A stretch of DNA of 64,000 bases from Sphingobium lactosutens (GTDB lineage Bacteria; Pseudomonadota; Alphaproteobacteria; Sphingomonadales; Sphingomonadaceae), in NCBI RefSeq assembly GCF_013393185.1, contig NZ_QJQX01000085.1, positions 62,001 through 126,000 on the forward strand, given 5' to 3'. Made by a program: the position numbers and the translations under genes. The notes under the pieces were generated by a model. It was not told where the DNA came from. It was given only the letters and a program-made list of their open reading frames with translations, and did no database searches. Of this stretch, positions 23,035-32,152 are shown one piece after another; position 1 is the stretch's first letter; the number at the start of each line of letters is the position of its first letter.

Positions 23035-25860
23035 TTAAAACTCGAAGCGGAAGCCCGCCCGAATGGTCGTGCCGATCACGTCATACAGGAAGGGGTTCGT
23101 GCCCGCCGCCTGAGTGTTGGACGCGTCCAGCTGCACCACGACCGGCGGGTCCTGGTTGAGCAGGTTGTCGACTGCCAGGAAGAACTCGCTCTTGGGCGCG
23201 ATGGAGTTGGTCTTGATGCCGAGATAAGCATCGAGATAGAAGATTGCGGGTACAGTCCGCTTGTCGATGACCGTCGGCCCCCAATTGTCATCGAACACCG
23301 CTGATCCGATCAGGCGCCCCCGCAACTGCGCCGTGAAGGCGCTGCTGTCATAGGTCGCGCTTGCCGTTGCTCGCCAGTGTGGCACACCTTCCGCCGCGCC
23401 CACATTGTTGCTGACTTCACCGGCACGGGTGATGACGGAGGTGGGCAAGACGATGTCTAGCTTGTCGACATAGTTTGCGAGCACCCGCACGTCGAACGTG
23501 CCATCCGCGATCGGCATGGTGTACGACACTTCGATGTCAACGCCGCGCGCCCGCTCCTGCAGAGCGTTGAACGGCTGAAGACTGATCGCCGTGATTACAT
23601 TGGCGCTGTTGCGCGTGATCGCCGTGCAGAACTGCGCGTCGCCGGCAAAGCATCGGTCGACGATGAACTGCGCGGAATTGGTCGCGATCGCTTCCTTGAT
23701 CTTGATGTCATAATAATCGATCGAGGCGCGGAAGCCGCGCAGGAAGGACGGACGCAGCACGATGCCTGCCGTCAGCGTATCCGCATTTTCAGGCGTCAGG
23801 TTCGTGTTGCCGCTGACCGTCGCGAACGCGCGGATCGGCGTGTTGCCGTTGACCGGATCGTTGACCAGGGTATTGACGGTGGACCCTGCCTGGAACAGCT
23901 CCTGCAGATTGGGCGCGCGAATGTCGCGCGACCGCGTAAGGCGCAGTTCGACGCCGTCGATCGGTTCGTAACGGAAGCCCGCCTTCCACGTCTTCACTGA
24001 TCCGCTCACGCTATAGTCGGTCAAGCGACCAGCGACGTTAAGGTCGAGGGAGCGACCAAAGGCGCTATCCTTGAACACCGGCACGCCGAGTTCGCCATAG
24101 ACTTCTTTGACGTTGATCTTGCCGTCGAAGGCCTTGAAATTGCCCGCCCAAAAGCCCGTGCGCTGGGAAATCGGGTCTGCGGTCGCATGCGCCTTTTCCG
24201 AGCGATATTCCGCACCTGCGGCGAAGCTGACTGGCCCAGCCGGCAGCTCGAACAGATTGCCTGCAAGGTTCGCGGCCGCGACATGCTGTTCATAGCGAAT
24301 GTCCTGCGCGGACACGCCGATGACGTTGTTCAATACCGCAGGGCTTAGCGCCTGCGACCCAAAGGGATTCATCGGGACGCAGCCGTTGGTCGGGTTGGTC
24401 AGGGTGGAGCGGCAGATCGGCTGAGAAGGATTGACTGGGTTGGCGACCGCATCGATCGCCAACAGATATTGGTCCGGACGCGGCATGTCGGTCGCTCGGA
24501 TTTTCGAATCTACCCTGCCATATTGATAATATGCGCTCCATTTCCAGTCGCCGCCGAAGCTGCCGTCGAGACCCACCAGGCCACGATAGCTCTTGCGACG
24601 GTTGCCAACACCGATTACGCCCATCTTCGTATTCTGGACGTTGAGCGGAAGCGTTGTTAGGCCGTTGGCGATCATCGCCGATCGCACCTCTTCCGGCAGG
24701 TAGAAGTTGTCGAGTGCCACCGGAGCGAAGCTGGCGCCGCTGCGGCCGTAGTTGGCGCCGCGGGTGTGAGCCTTCGACGTGGCGTAAGACCCTTCGACAT
24801 ACGCATTGATGTTGTCAGTCAGGTCATAGGACGCCCGAGCATAGATCGACTTTTGTGTCGTTGGAACGCTAGACTGAGTGAATGGCGACTGGTCATACAA
24901 GCGGTCAAACACCGCCTTGTCGCCGAAGTAGAATGTGCCGTTGCCCGTCCTATTCGCCAGCGGGAAATCCGTGCCAGCCAGATTTCCGTTGGGATCAAAA
25001 TAATATCCAGCAAGGGGCCCGCTTGCCACCAAGCCGGTTTCATTCAGGAACTGCGCAGTCCAGGGCGCGGCTAGGAAGGTGGTCTCGCCAGGCTGACCCG
25101 CCAGCGGGTTGTTCACGATCTTATAGGCCTTGAACCAGTCGCGGCTGCCATAAGTCGCAGATCCGTTGCGGGTATATTGGCCGCTAACGAGGAAATGTCC
25201 CTTTCCATCTGCGAAAGCCTTGCCGTAGCTGAGGCTGCCGGTCAGGTTGCTAGCGTCGCCCTCGGTAGAGATGCCGGACTGAAAATTGCCCTTCAGCCCT
25301 TCATAGTCGGTATCGAGCACGAAGTTCACCACGCCCGCCACCGCATCCGAGCCCCACGCGGCGGACGCGCCGCCCGTCACGATGTCGACGCGCTTGACTA
25401 GCGCGTTCGGAAGCGTGTTCACGTCGACAGCGCCGGTCAGGGTGGTCGGCGTCACGCGCTTGCCATTCATCAGCACCAGGGTGCGGGACACACCCAGGTT
25501 GCGCAGGTTGAGCAAATTGGCGCCGGCGAGGCCGTTACCGATCAGGGCTTTGTTGGTGCGTGGCGTATTGCTGCCCGACAATGCCGGGATCTGATTGACG
25601 AAGTCGGAAATTGTTGCCGGAGCCGCACGTTGGATCTGTTCAGCCGTTACCACGCTGACTGGCGTAGGCGCATCGAAGCCCGCATTCTGCAGACGCGTAC
25701 CTGTCACGACGATGTCGCCGGTCGTTACCGGTTCCTGCGCGGCTTGCGACGCCGCCGGTTGCGCCGTTGTTTCCTGCGCCACGGCTGTTGCGGGCAAGGC
25801 TGCCCACATCGCCAACATGGAAACCGCCGCCATCGATTCGTAGCGCCTGATCTGACTCAT
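23035..25860 (-). CDS. TonB-dependent outer-membrane receptor
   Basis: A 941-residue receptor for active uptake of large or hydrophobic substrates across the outer membrane. It has a signal peptide (ending near ATAVAQE), a DIVVTGTRL TonB-box-like segment, a plug domain (NLRNLGVSRTLVLMNGKRV, VDIVTGGASAAWGSDAVAGVVNFVLD), a 22-strand barrel and a C-terminal Phe (GFRFEF). Start 25860 has GGAGG 7 bases upstream; an earlier start would precede the signal peptide. The GMC oxidoreductase is divergent. It is a paralogue of the receptor at 56891. A steroid-like or aromatic substrate is inferred from neighbours. Confidence 0.93.
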   Translation of the reverse strand: MSQIRRYESMAAVSMLAMWAALPATAVAQETTAQPAASQAAQEPVTTGDIVVTGTRLQNAGFDAPTPVSVVTAEQIQRAAPATISDFVNQIPALSGSNTPRTNKALIGNGLAGANLLNLRNLGVSRTLVLMNGKRVTPTTLTGAVDVNTLPNALVKRVDIVTGGASAAWGSDAVAGVVNFVLDTDYEGLKGNFQSGISTEGDASNLTGSLSYGKAFADGKGHFLVSGQYTRNGSATYGSRDWFKAYKIVNNPLAGQPGETTFLAAPWTAQFLNETGLVASGPLAGYYFDPNGNLAGTDFPLANRTGNGTFYFGDKAVFDRLYDQSPFTQSSVPTTQKSIYARASYDLTDNINAYVEGSYATSKAHTRGANYGRSGASFAPVALDNFYLPEEVRSAMIANGLTTLPLNVQNTKMGVIGVGNRRKSYRGLVGLDGSFGGDWKWSAYYQYGRVDSKIRATDMPRPDQYLLAIDAVANPVNPSQPICRSTLTNPTNGCVPMNPFGSQALSPAVLNNVIGVSAQDIRYEQHVAAANLAGNLFELPAGPVSFAAGAEYRSEKAHATADPISQRTGFWAGNFKAFDGKINVKEVYGELGVPVFKDSAFGRSLDLNVAGRLTDYSVSGSVKTWKAGFRYEPIDGVELRLTRSRDIRAPNLQELFQAGSTVNTLVNDPVNGNTPIRAFATVSGNTNLTPENADTLTAGIVLRPSFLRGFRASIDYYDIKIKEAIATNSAQFIVDRCFAGDAQFCTAITRNSANVITAISLQPFNALQERARGVDIEVSYTMPIADGTFDVRVLANYVDKLDIVLPTSVITRAGEVSNNVGAAEGVPHWRATASATYDSSAFTAQLRGRLIGSAVFDDNWGPTVIDKRTVPAIFYLDAYLGIKTNSIAPKSEFFLAVDNLLNQDPPVVVQLDASNTQAAGTNPFLYDVIGTTIRAGFRFEF

Positions 25861-25908
25861 CCTTATTCCTCCCCGCGGGTTCAAGCACACACGGCTTGAT
25901 TGTCCAAT

Positions 25909-26002
25909 GGATAACGTGTGTCACTTTCTTAATAGCAGGCCAAGCGGCTTGCAACATCTAAAGCGCGCCAATTTCTGGCGTGTGATATTTTTAGCGCGCT
26001 AA
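25909..26002. promoter_or_regulatory. Divergent promoter region with operator-like repeats
   Basis: Between the receptor (-) and the GMC gene (+) lie GGATAACGTGTGTCAC (from 25909), GGCGTGTGATATT (from 25978) and a perfect palindrome TTAGCGCGCTAA (25991-26002). These resemble the TATAACGCGTGT motif found before other genes of the cluster. Confidence 0.5.
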
Positions 26003-26116
26003 TGGGGGAAGTGCAGCTTTATTCGGGAGATCAGCCTTGCGTTGCAGCTAGGGATTGCAGGAAATGATCCCGTGTTATACTTTCCGTCCGATCACAAAGA
26101 AACGGGAGAGTTGCGG

Positions 26117-27736
26117 GTGGCTGATCGCTGGGACTATATCATTGTGGGTGCAGGTTCGGCGGGCTGCGTTCTTGCCGAACGGCTCTCCGCCGACGGTCGC
26201 CACAAAATCCTGCTGCTCGAAGCAGGCGGCGATGACAGCAATCCGCTAATCCACATGCCCAAGGGGATCGGCAAGCTTGCGCTCAATCCGCGCCATGCCT
26301 GGCACTATCAGGTCGATCAGCGGCGGCTGCCCGATGTTCCGTCGACCGAAAGTTGGGTCCGCGGCAAGGGGCTGGGTGGTTCGTCCTCGATCAACGGCAT
26401 GATCTATGTGCGGGGGCAGCCCGAAGACTATGACGAATGGGCGCGGCGCGGCGCGACCGGCTGGGGCTGGTCGGAAATGAAGGAAGCTTTCCAGGCGATC
26501 GAGGACCATGAACTGGGCTCCGGCGAGGGCCGAGGCGTTGGCGGTCCATTGCACATCAGCAGCGGCACCTACCGCTACCCGCTGGCCGAAGCGATGATCC
26601 GCGCTGGCGAGCAGATGGGGCTGCGCCGGAAGGAGGACCTTAATACCGAAGACCAGGAAGGCATCGGCTATTATTCGCACAACATCAAGAATGGCCGCCG
26701 GCAAAGCGCCTCCGTCGCCTTCCTGCGCCCGGCGCGCAAGCGGGACAACGTTCGCGTCATCACCAACGTACGCGTCGACCGCATCTTGTTCGACGGCGAG
26801 CGGGCGACAGGCGTCGAAGCGACCGTCAGCGGCCAACCAACGCGGTTCGATGTGTCCGGCGAAGTCATATTGGCGGCTGGGGCAGTCGTGTCGCCGATGA
26901 TCCTGCAACGGTCGGGCGTCGGCCCGGGAGCCGTGCTTTCCGCCGCCGGGGTCGACGTGCTGGCGGACCGCGCTGCCATAGGCCGACACATGCGCGACCA
27001 TCTGGGCATATCACTCCCTCACCGTCTGCGCGGCGCGGCGGGCAATAATCGCGAGTTCAGGGGCCTTGGCCTCATCAAGAATGTGCTGCGCTATTATCTG
27101 ACCCACACTGGGCCCATGGCAACGGGTCCTTATGAGGTCGGCGCCTTCGTGCGCAGCCATGCGGACGCGCCGCGCCCGGACCTCCAGATTTTCTGGAGCG
27201 CCTTCACCTTCAAGCGGGTCACGAACGCCAACGTGCCGGTTCAACTTTCCGCCGTGGATGACGAGCCGGGCATGACCATTTACGGCCAGATGGTTGGGCT
27301 GACATCCGAAGGATCGGTGGAGATCAGTGCCGCCGATCCGGACGCGCCGCCCGTCATCAAGCCCAATTGGCTGACCACGCCGGAAGATGTGCAAACGGGC
27401 GTTGCATCCGTCCGCTACATGCGCCGCATCCTCCAACAGGGCGCGATCGCCCCCTATGTGGGCGAAGAATTGTTGCCTGGCCGATCCTATCAAAGCGACG
27501 CCGAAATCGAGAAGGCGCTGCGCCTGTTCGGGCGCTGCGGCACGCATGCGACGGGATCGTGCGGCATGGGCGGCCCCGATGCGGCGCTTGACCCGGAACT
27601 GCGCGTGCGCGGCGTCGACGGGGTGCGGGTTGTCGATTGCTCGTCCATGCCAGCGCTCATTTCGGGCAACACCAACGGTCCGGCGATGGCGCTGGGCTGG
27701 CGCGCGGCCAAGATCATCCAGCGGGGCCGGAACTAA
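26117..27736 (+). CDS. GMC-family FAD oxidoreductase (alcohol dehydrogenase)
   Basis: A 539-residue flavoenzyme of the glucose-methanol-choline family that oxidises alcohols to aldehydes or ketones. FAD motif YIIVGAGSAGCVLAERLS, then WVRGKGLGGSSSINGM. The active-site His is in CGTHATGSCGMGG and the partner Asn in SGNTNGPAMALGWRAA. A GTG at 26117 is preferred, with GGGAGAG upstream. It shares the promoter region with the TonB receptor, so uptake and first oxidation may be co-regulated. Substrate is likely a hydroxylated polycycle or fatty alcohol. Confidence 0.9.
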   Translation: MADRWDYIIVGAGSAGCVLAERLSADGRHKILLLEAGGDDSNPLIHMPKGIGKLALNPRHAWHYQVDQRRLPDVPSTESWVRGKGLGGSSSINGMIYVRGQPEDYDEWARRGATGWGWSEMKEAFQAIEDHELGSGEGRGVGGPLHISSGTYRYPLAEAMIRAGEQMGLRRKEDLNTEDQEGIGYYSHNIKNGRRQSASVAFLRPARKRDNVRVITNVRVDRILFDGERATGVEATVSGQPTRFDVSGEVILAAGAVVSPMILQRSGVGPGAVLSAAGVDVLADRAAIGRHMRDHLGISLPHRLRGAAGNNREFRGLGLIKNVLRYYLTHTGPMATGPYEVGAFVRSHADAPRPDLQIFWSAFTFKRVTNANVPVQLSAVDDEPGMTIYGQMVGLTSEGSVEISAADPDAPPVIKPNWLTTPEDVQTGVASVRYMRRILQQGAIAPYVGEELLPGRSYQSDAEIEKALRLFGRCGTHATGSCGMGGPDAALDPELRVRGVDGVRVVDCSSMPALISGNTNGPAMALGWRAAKIIQRGRN

Positions 27737-27770
27737 AAGCGGTCGCGCGTCGGCACTGACTGGTCATGGA

Positions 27771-27805
27771 AAAGGGCGCTGCATCGACATGATGCAGCGC
27801 CCTTT
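27771..27805. terminator. Strong hairpin between convergent GMC and SDR genes
   Basis: A perfect 15-bp stem (AAAGGGCGCTGCATC / GATGCAGCGCCCTTT) with loop GACAT, followed by GACTTTCGG. It lies at the end of the GMC gene (+) and before the SDR stop (-). Confidence 0.7.
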
Positions 27806-27827
27806 GACTTTCGGGAGAAGCTGAGGG

Positions 27828-28586
27828 CTAGAACTGGACCCGCTTCGTATATCCGCCGTCCACCACCAGGTTCGCACCAGTCGTGTTGGACGATGCGGGA
27901 CTGGCGATGAACACCACGCTGCGCGCCACTTCCTCGGCCGTGCCGAAGCGGCCCGTAACCATCTTCGCGGCTGTCGCGTCAAAGAGTTCCGGACGCGCGG
28001 CCTTGATCTTTTCCCAGTTGCCGCCGGGGAAGGAAATCGGCCCCGGCGATACGACATTGACGCGAATACCTTTAGGACCAAGTGCTTGGGACTGCTGCTT
28101 GGCATAGGTGATGAGCGCCGCCTTCAGGGCGTTGAAAGCATTGGCCGACAGGAAGGTTTCCAGTGCGGCGGTAGATGACATCAGCACCACCGACGCGGCA
28201 TCGGACTTTTCCAGATAAGGCTCCAGCGCTTCGAACGCCGCGACCGCACCCATGATGTCGAGTTGAAGCGTGGCGTTCCAGTCGCTGCCGACGCCTGCGC
28301 CGGATGCGCTGACATTATGGACGAAGATGTCGACACCGCCCAGATCCTTCGCCGCCTTGTCCAGCCACGCCTTATAAGCTTCGATGTCATCCAGTGTGAA
28401 GGCGCTGCCGAACACCCGGCCGCCATGGCTTTCCAGATGTTTCGCGGTTTCCGCGACCTGATCGGCATCGCGGGAAAAGAAGGCCACGTCGCACCCTTCT
28501 TCCGCGAAAAGATCAAGCGCGGCACGGCCCAGGCCACGGCTGCCGCCCGTCAGAATGACCTTCTTGCCCTTCAACCCCAGGTCCAT
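27828..28586 (-). CDS. SDR family protein with Phe in place of catalytic Tyr
   Basis: A 252-residue short-chain dehydrogenase-like protein. Nucleotide motif TGGSRGLG is at 13-20, NVS stands in place of NNAG, and the Ser is in MSSTAA. The catalytic YxxxK is FNALK at 151-155 (codon TTC). Tyr is the proton donor in nearly all SDRs, so this copy may bind a substrate or partner without turnover, or use an alternative acid. It carries a good ribosome site. It is divergent from the quinone oxidoreductase with operator-like motifs between. Fold certain, activity doubtful. Confidence 0.85.
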   Translation of the reverse strand: MDLGLKGKKVILTGGSRGLGRAALDLFAEEGCDVAFFSRDADQVAETAKHLESHGGRVFGSAFTLDDIEAYKAWLDKAAKDLGGVDIFVHNVSASGAGVGSDWNATLQLDIMGAVAAFEALEPYLEKSDAASVVLMSSTAALETFLSANAFNALKAALITYAKQQSQALGPKGIRVNVVSPGPISFPGGNWEKIKAARPELFDATAAKMVTGRFGTAEEVARSVVFIASPASSNTTGANLVVDGGYTKRVQF

Positions 28587-28664
28587 AGCCTCTTCTCCAT
28601 CCTTGTTCGTCGTTCATGACTATTGGTGCAGCGATACTCCCCGGCAGGCTAACCGTCAATAAAC

Positions 28665-28729
28665 TATAGCGCGTAATATAATGTTGCCCGGAGCCGCAGA
28701 GGACATTGCATTCCAACACGCGTTATACT
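28665..28729. promoter_or_regulatory. Operator-like motif pair in divergent promoter
   Basis: Two sites: TATAGCGCGTAATATA at 28665-28680 and AACACGCGTTATACT at 28715-28729. Read in reverse, the second gives TATAACGCGTGTT, identical over 12 bases with the site at 36024. They lie between the SDR (-) and quinone reductase (+). Confidence 0.6.
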
Positions 28730-28758
28730 AGCTAAGTCATGAGAAACGAACAGCGGGG

Positions 28759-29745
28759 ATGATCATGGCGACGATGCGCGCAATCAAAGTTCGGGGGGGC
28801 ACAGGAGCCGCAAGCGCGTTGTTTGAGGATCAGGTGGCAATGCCGGCGGCGGGTCCAGGTGAAATCCTCATCAAGGTCGCTGCCAGCGGCGTCAATCGCC
28901 CCGACATTTCCCAGCGCGAAGGCAACTACCCCCCTCCTCCCGGCGCATCGACCATCATCGGACTGGAAGTGGCAGGGGAGGTCGCGGCTCTGGGCGAAGG
29001 CGCGCAGAGATGGTCGATCGGCGATCGCGTGACGGCGCTGCTCCCCGGCGGCGGCTACGCGGAATATGCCGTAGTGGACAGCCGCCACGCCCTGCCCGTT
29101 CCCGACGGCATGAGCTGCGAGCAGGCGGCGGGCCTGCCGGAAACTGTCTTCACCGTTTGGACGAACCTGTTCGAACGGGGTCGCCTGGCTGCCGGAGAAA
29201 CAGCGCTGATCCATGGCGGTAATAGCGGCATCGGCGTCACGGCGATCCAGATGGCCAAGGCGGCAGGGGCGCGCGTAATCGCGACATGCAGGGGGAAGGC
29301 TAAAACTGCCAAGGCGCTGGAAGTCGGCGCGGACATCGCGATCGATGTTCTGGAAGAAGATTTCGCAGCCGTTGTGACCGAAGCGGGTGGGGCCGACGTC
29401 GTGCTGGATATTGCAGGCGGTTCCTATTTCGAAGGAAATATCGCCGCGCTGAAACCCGACGGCCGCTTGGCGCAGATCGCCCTCCTCGACGGAGGCAAGG
29501 TCTCGCTCGACCTGACGCCCTTGCTTTTCAAGCGCTTGACCATCACCGGTTCGACCCTCAGGGCTCGCCCCGCCGATGAAAAGGCGCGGCTTGCGCGGGC
29601 GATCGAAGAACATGTTTGGCCTTGGGTCCGCACAGGTCAGGTCAGTCCGCCCATTGACCGTACCTTCCTCCTGGCGCAGGCAGGCGACGCGCACGAATAT
29701 CTGGAATCGGGCAGTCAGTTCGGCAAGATCGTCCTCGTGCCATGA
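28759..29745 (+). CDS. NADPH:quinone reductase-like medium-chain oxidoreductase
   Basis: A 328-residue zinc-free medium-chain reductase of the zeta-crystallin/QOR type. ASGVNRPDISQREG is typical, and the coenzyme motif GGNSGIGVTAIQMAK near residue 150 marks NADPH use. Zinc-ligand Cys/His residues of alcohol dehydrogenases are absent. It probably reduces an enone, quinone or enoyl-CoA. An ATG at 28765 is an alternative start. The TetR gene follows 64 bases later, and the shared operator-like motif precedes it. Confidence 0.88.
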   Translation: MIMATMRAIKVRGGTGAASALFEDQVAMPAAGPGEILIKVAASGVNRPDISQREGNYPPPPGASTIIGLEVAGEVAALGEGAQRWSIGDRVTALLPGGGYAEYAVVDSRHALPVPDGMSCEQAAGLPETVFTVWTNLFERGRLAAGETALIHGGNSGIGVTAIQMAKAAGARVIATCRGKAKTAKALEVGADIAIDVLEEDFAAVVTEAGGADVVLDIAGGSYFEGNIAALKPDGRLAQIALLDGGKVSLDLTPLLFKRLTITGSTLRARPADEKARLARAIEEHVWPWVRTGQVSPPIDRTFLLAQAGDAHEYLESGSQFGKIVLVP

Positions 29746-29815
29746 GTCAGCGCGCGGTCCTGTTTTCCCCTGCGGGCCCGCCGCGAAACCGGCTTCAGGG
29801 GTAGAGTGAGTGACG

Positions 29816-30565
29816 ATGTTAAACGGCGAAAAACTGGCCCCTCACCCTGAAAAGCAGCTCGTCTATTCGAGCACGATGATCCATGAGCGGCGGCAGCGCA
29901 TCCTGCACGAAACGCGCAAGATGATCGCCGAGGATGGGTTGGAAGGGTTCAGCATCCGCACTCTCTGCCGCCGGGCGGATGTCGCCCAGCGCACCTTGTA
30001 CAACGCCTTTCACAGCAAGGACCGGCTGATCGCGCTGGCGATCCGGGAAACCTATGAAGGCGTCAACAGCTACATCCGTTATCGCACCTCTGCCGAAACG
30101 CTCGAAGGCATCGTGGATCGCCTGATTTCGGTCAACGGACGCAATCTCAAGGCACGCAATTACACGCAGGCGGTCACGTCTATCTATTTTTCGGCCAACA
30201 CCAGCGAGGATGTCTGGAACGCTCTGCGTGAAATGGTTTATCTCAATCTGCGGCAATGGCTGAACCGGGTGGAGCGCGACGGCGAACTTCAGCCCTGGGC
30301 CAATCTGCAGGAAGTGGCGGAGAATTTCGCCAACATCGAATATGCGGTCATCAACGACTGGGCGCGGGGCCGCATTTCCGATGAAGATTATGTACGCCGG
30401 CTGATCCGGGCCGTCCTGTCATTCGCCGCCGGGGTCACGCGCGGAGCAACGCAGGCACAGGCCAACCAGATGCTGGAGGATATCACCCGGAAGGGTGAGC
30501 TCCCCGAATTTCCCAAGCCAGTCCTGACGCAGCCGCGGGATGAAGAGGGCCAGGAAAGCGCATGA
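29816..30565 (+). CDS. TetR-family transcriptional regulator
   Basis: A 249-residue regulator with an N-terminal DNA-binding domain at about 20-70 (RILHETRKMIAEDGLEGFSIRTLCRRADVAQRTLYNAFHSKDRLIALA). The helix-turn-helix is ADVAQRTLYNAFHSK. A ligand-binding helical domain follows. It starts at ATG 29816, or from a GTG at 29810. It sits between the quinone reductase and the NIPSNAP/ferredoxin pair. It is one of three TetR candidates that could bind the recurring TATAACGCG operator. Ligand unknown. Confidence 0.87.
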   Translation: MLNGEKLAPHPEKQLVYSSTMIHERRQRILHETRKMIAEDGLEGFSIRTLCRRADVAQRTLYNAFHSKDRLIALAIRETYEGVNSYIRYRTSAETLEGIVDRLISVNGRNLKARNYTQAVTSIYFSANTSEDVWNALREMVYLNLRQWLNRVERDGELQPWANLQEVAENFANIEYAVINDWARGRISDEDYVRRLIRAVLSFAAGVTRGATQAQANQMLEDITRKGELPEFPKPVLTQPRDEEGQESA

Positions 30566-30594
30566 CGCGTTAGCGCAAGGAGAGCGCCGTTCCG

Positions 30595-30897
30595 ATGATC
30601 CACATGCTGTCCACCATCCACGTCCGCCCCGGCAAGACGCCCGCCCTGTTGGACTTGCTGCGCGACCGGATCGTGCCGATCCTGGAGGGCAAGGCGGGAT
30701 GGAAGCTGCTGGGCTGTTATGAACAGCGGGTGGGCCGGCTGAATACCCTGGTCGACCTATGGGAGTTACGGGATTACAACCACTTCACCGCCGCTTTTGC
30801 CGCCTACAAGGAAGATCCTGACTATCCGGCAATCCGGCTCGCGATAGACGAATGCGTCGAGCAGGAGACGCTCACCTTCATGGACAGGCGGCTGTGA
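30595..30897 (+). CDS. NIPSNAP-family small protein
   Basis: A 100-residue dimeric alpha-beta barrel-like protein with the family patterns STIHVRPGKTPALLDLLRD and LVDLWELRDYNHFTAAFAAY. NIPSNAP proteins are of uncertain function but often sit in aromatic or terpenoid pathways. Its ribosome site is AAGGAG 10 bases away. The stop overlaps the GTG start of the ferredoxin, so the two are coupled. It may bind a hydrophobic intermediate. Confidence 0.75.
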   Translation: MIHMLSTIHVRPGKTPALLDLLRDRIVPILEGKAGWKLLGCYEQRVGRLNTLVDLWELRDYNHFTAAFAAYKEDPDYPAIRLAIDECVEQETLTFMDRRL

Positions 30898-31259
30898 CCG
30901 GATCGGCCGCCTTCGTGCCGCTGCTGCCCGAAGGCGAACTGGCCGTCGGTCAGATCAGGGCATTCACCGTCAACGGGTGGCCCGTCATCGTCACCCGATC
31001 GGCAACGGGGCTTCGCGCCTTGCTCAACCGGTGCAGCCATGCCGCGACGGCGTTGGAAGGAGGCCGGGTGCGCCGCGACTTCATCATCTGCCCACTGCAT
31101 GGAGCGCAGTTCGACCTGGCGACCGGGGCCTGCCTGTCCCCCACCCGCTATCCGACGATCCGCACCTTTCCCTTGGCCGTCGCGGGCGGGATGATCGCGG
31201 TGCAGGTGCCCGACACCCAGCCAACCGCCGAAGAACTGCCGATCCCTACCATCGGTTAG
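30894..31259 (+). CDS. Rieske [2Fe-2S] ferredoxin-like protein
   Basis: A 121-residue stand-alone Rieske protein with ligands C47, H49, C66 and H69 (CSH ... CPLH). It is of the type that donates electrons to oxygenases, and is the only electron-carrier gene visible in the window; no flavin reductase is seen. The GTG at 30894 overlaps the previous stop. Five Rieske oxygenase alpha subunits lie within 25 kb. Which oxygenase it serves is unknown. A small Rieske protein of another function is possible. Confidence 0.8.
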   Translation: MTGSAAFVPLLPEGELAVGQIRAFTVNGWPVIVTRSATGLRALLNRCSHAATALEGGRVRRDFIICPLHGAQFDLATGACLSPTRYPTIRTFPLAVAGGMIAVQVPDTQPTAEELPIPTIG

Positions 31260-31261
31260 GT

Positions 31262-32151
31262 TCAGGCTGACCAGTCCTGTCGCGATGCCCATTCGCGCAT
31301 GGTTTCCAGCCGCATCGGAATACGGTCCAGCATCGCTTCGACATTGACCTGAAAGGGCCGTGTCGGCGCCTCGTTATTATAGACGTAGAAGTCGCGGATC
31401 TCCGCCGCCATGGTGGCGCGCGTCTCTGCGCTGGCGGTCGGGGCCAAGGCGTCGGCCAGAGTGCTGCCGAACTGCTCAGGCGTTGCGAGATCGTAGCGGA
31501 TCGGTCGACCCATCGCCTCGCTCAATATGTCCGCTACCTGGCGTGGGCTGAGCGCTTCCGGCCCACCGATGTTCATCCAGGCCCCTTCCATATCCGCCCG
31601 GTCGAGCGAGGCGATCATGATCCGCGCGACATCGTCAGGCTGATCCAGTTCGCCCGCATGTGCGGCGCGTGAGGATAATGAAACCGTCCCTCCTCCACAA
31701 TGAATCGGCGCGCGAAACCGCTCAGCAAATTGTCCATGAACAGCACCCCGCCGAATATGGTCGCAGGCACGCCCGTGCGAAACAATATGTTGATCGCAAT
31801 TGTGTTGTCGCCATAGACGAAAGGGTCGCCTGGACGCTCCGGGATCCATGTCGCGGTGTTCCAGACCAGCCGCTTCACGCCAACTGCCTGCGCTGCCCGC
31901 CCGATATGGCCGATCATGCGCGGTCGTTCCAGCCGATGCGAAACTGGCGTATTGGCGAAGACGGCATCGCTTCCTGCGAATGCCGCTGTCAGGCTTTGCT
32001 CATCGAAAATATCTGCTTGTCGCCACTCCCATCGGGATGTCTCGACCGGGTTTCGAGACACGATCCGCACGTCGTAACCAGCCGCCTCCAATTGCCGGAC
32101 CTGCGCCGACCCTTGATCGCCGCTGCCGCCCAGCACCGATACCAGCGCCAT
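31262..32151 (-). pseudogene. NmrA-like NAD(P)-binding protein, frameshifted near 31652
   Basis: The N-terminal frame (from ATG 32151) reads MALVSVLGGSGDQGSAQVRQ, the Rossmann loop of NmrA/HSCARG-type atypical SDRs, continuing to HYPHAPHMRA, then reads out to a stop. The remainder (GELDQPDDVARIMIASLDR, then ASRQDWSA at the end) is in the next frame to 31262. One base missing in the CGGGCG run at about 31648-31655 explains it. Together the two frames make a normal-length protein of about 295 residues. The start lies one base after the Rieske stop, as in an operon. It is either a decayed gene or a homopolymer error. Confidence 0.75.
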
Positions 32152-32152
32152 T

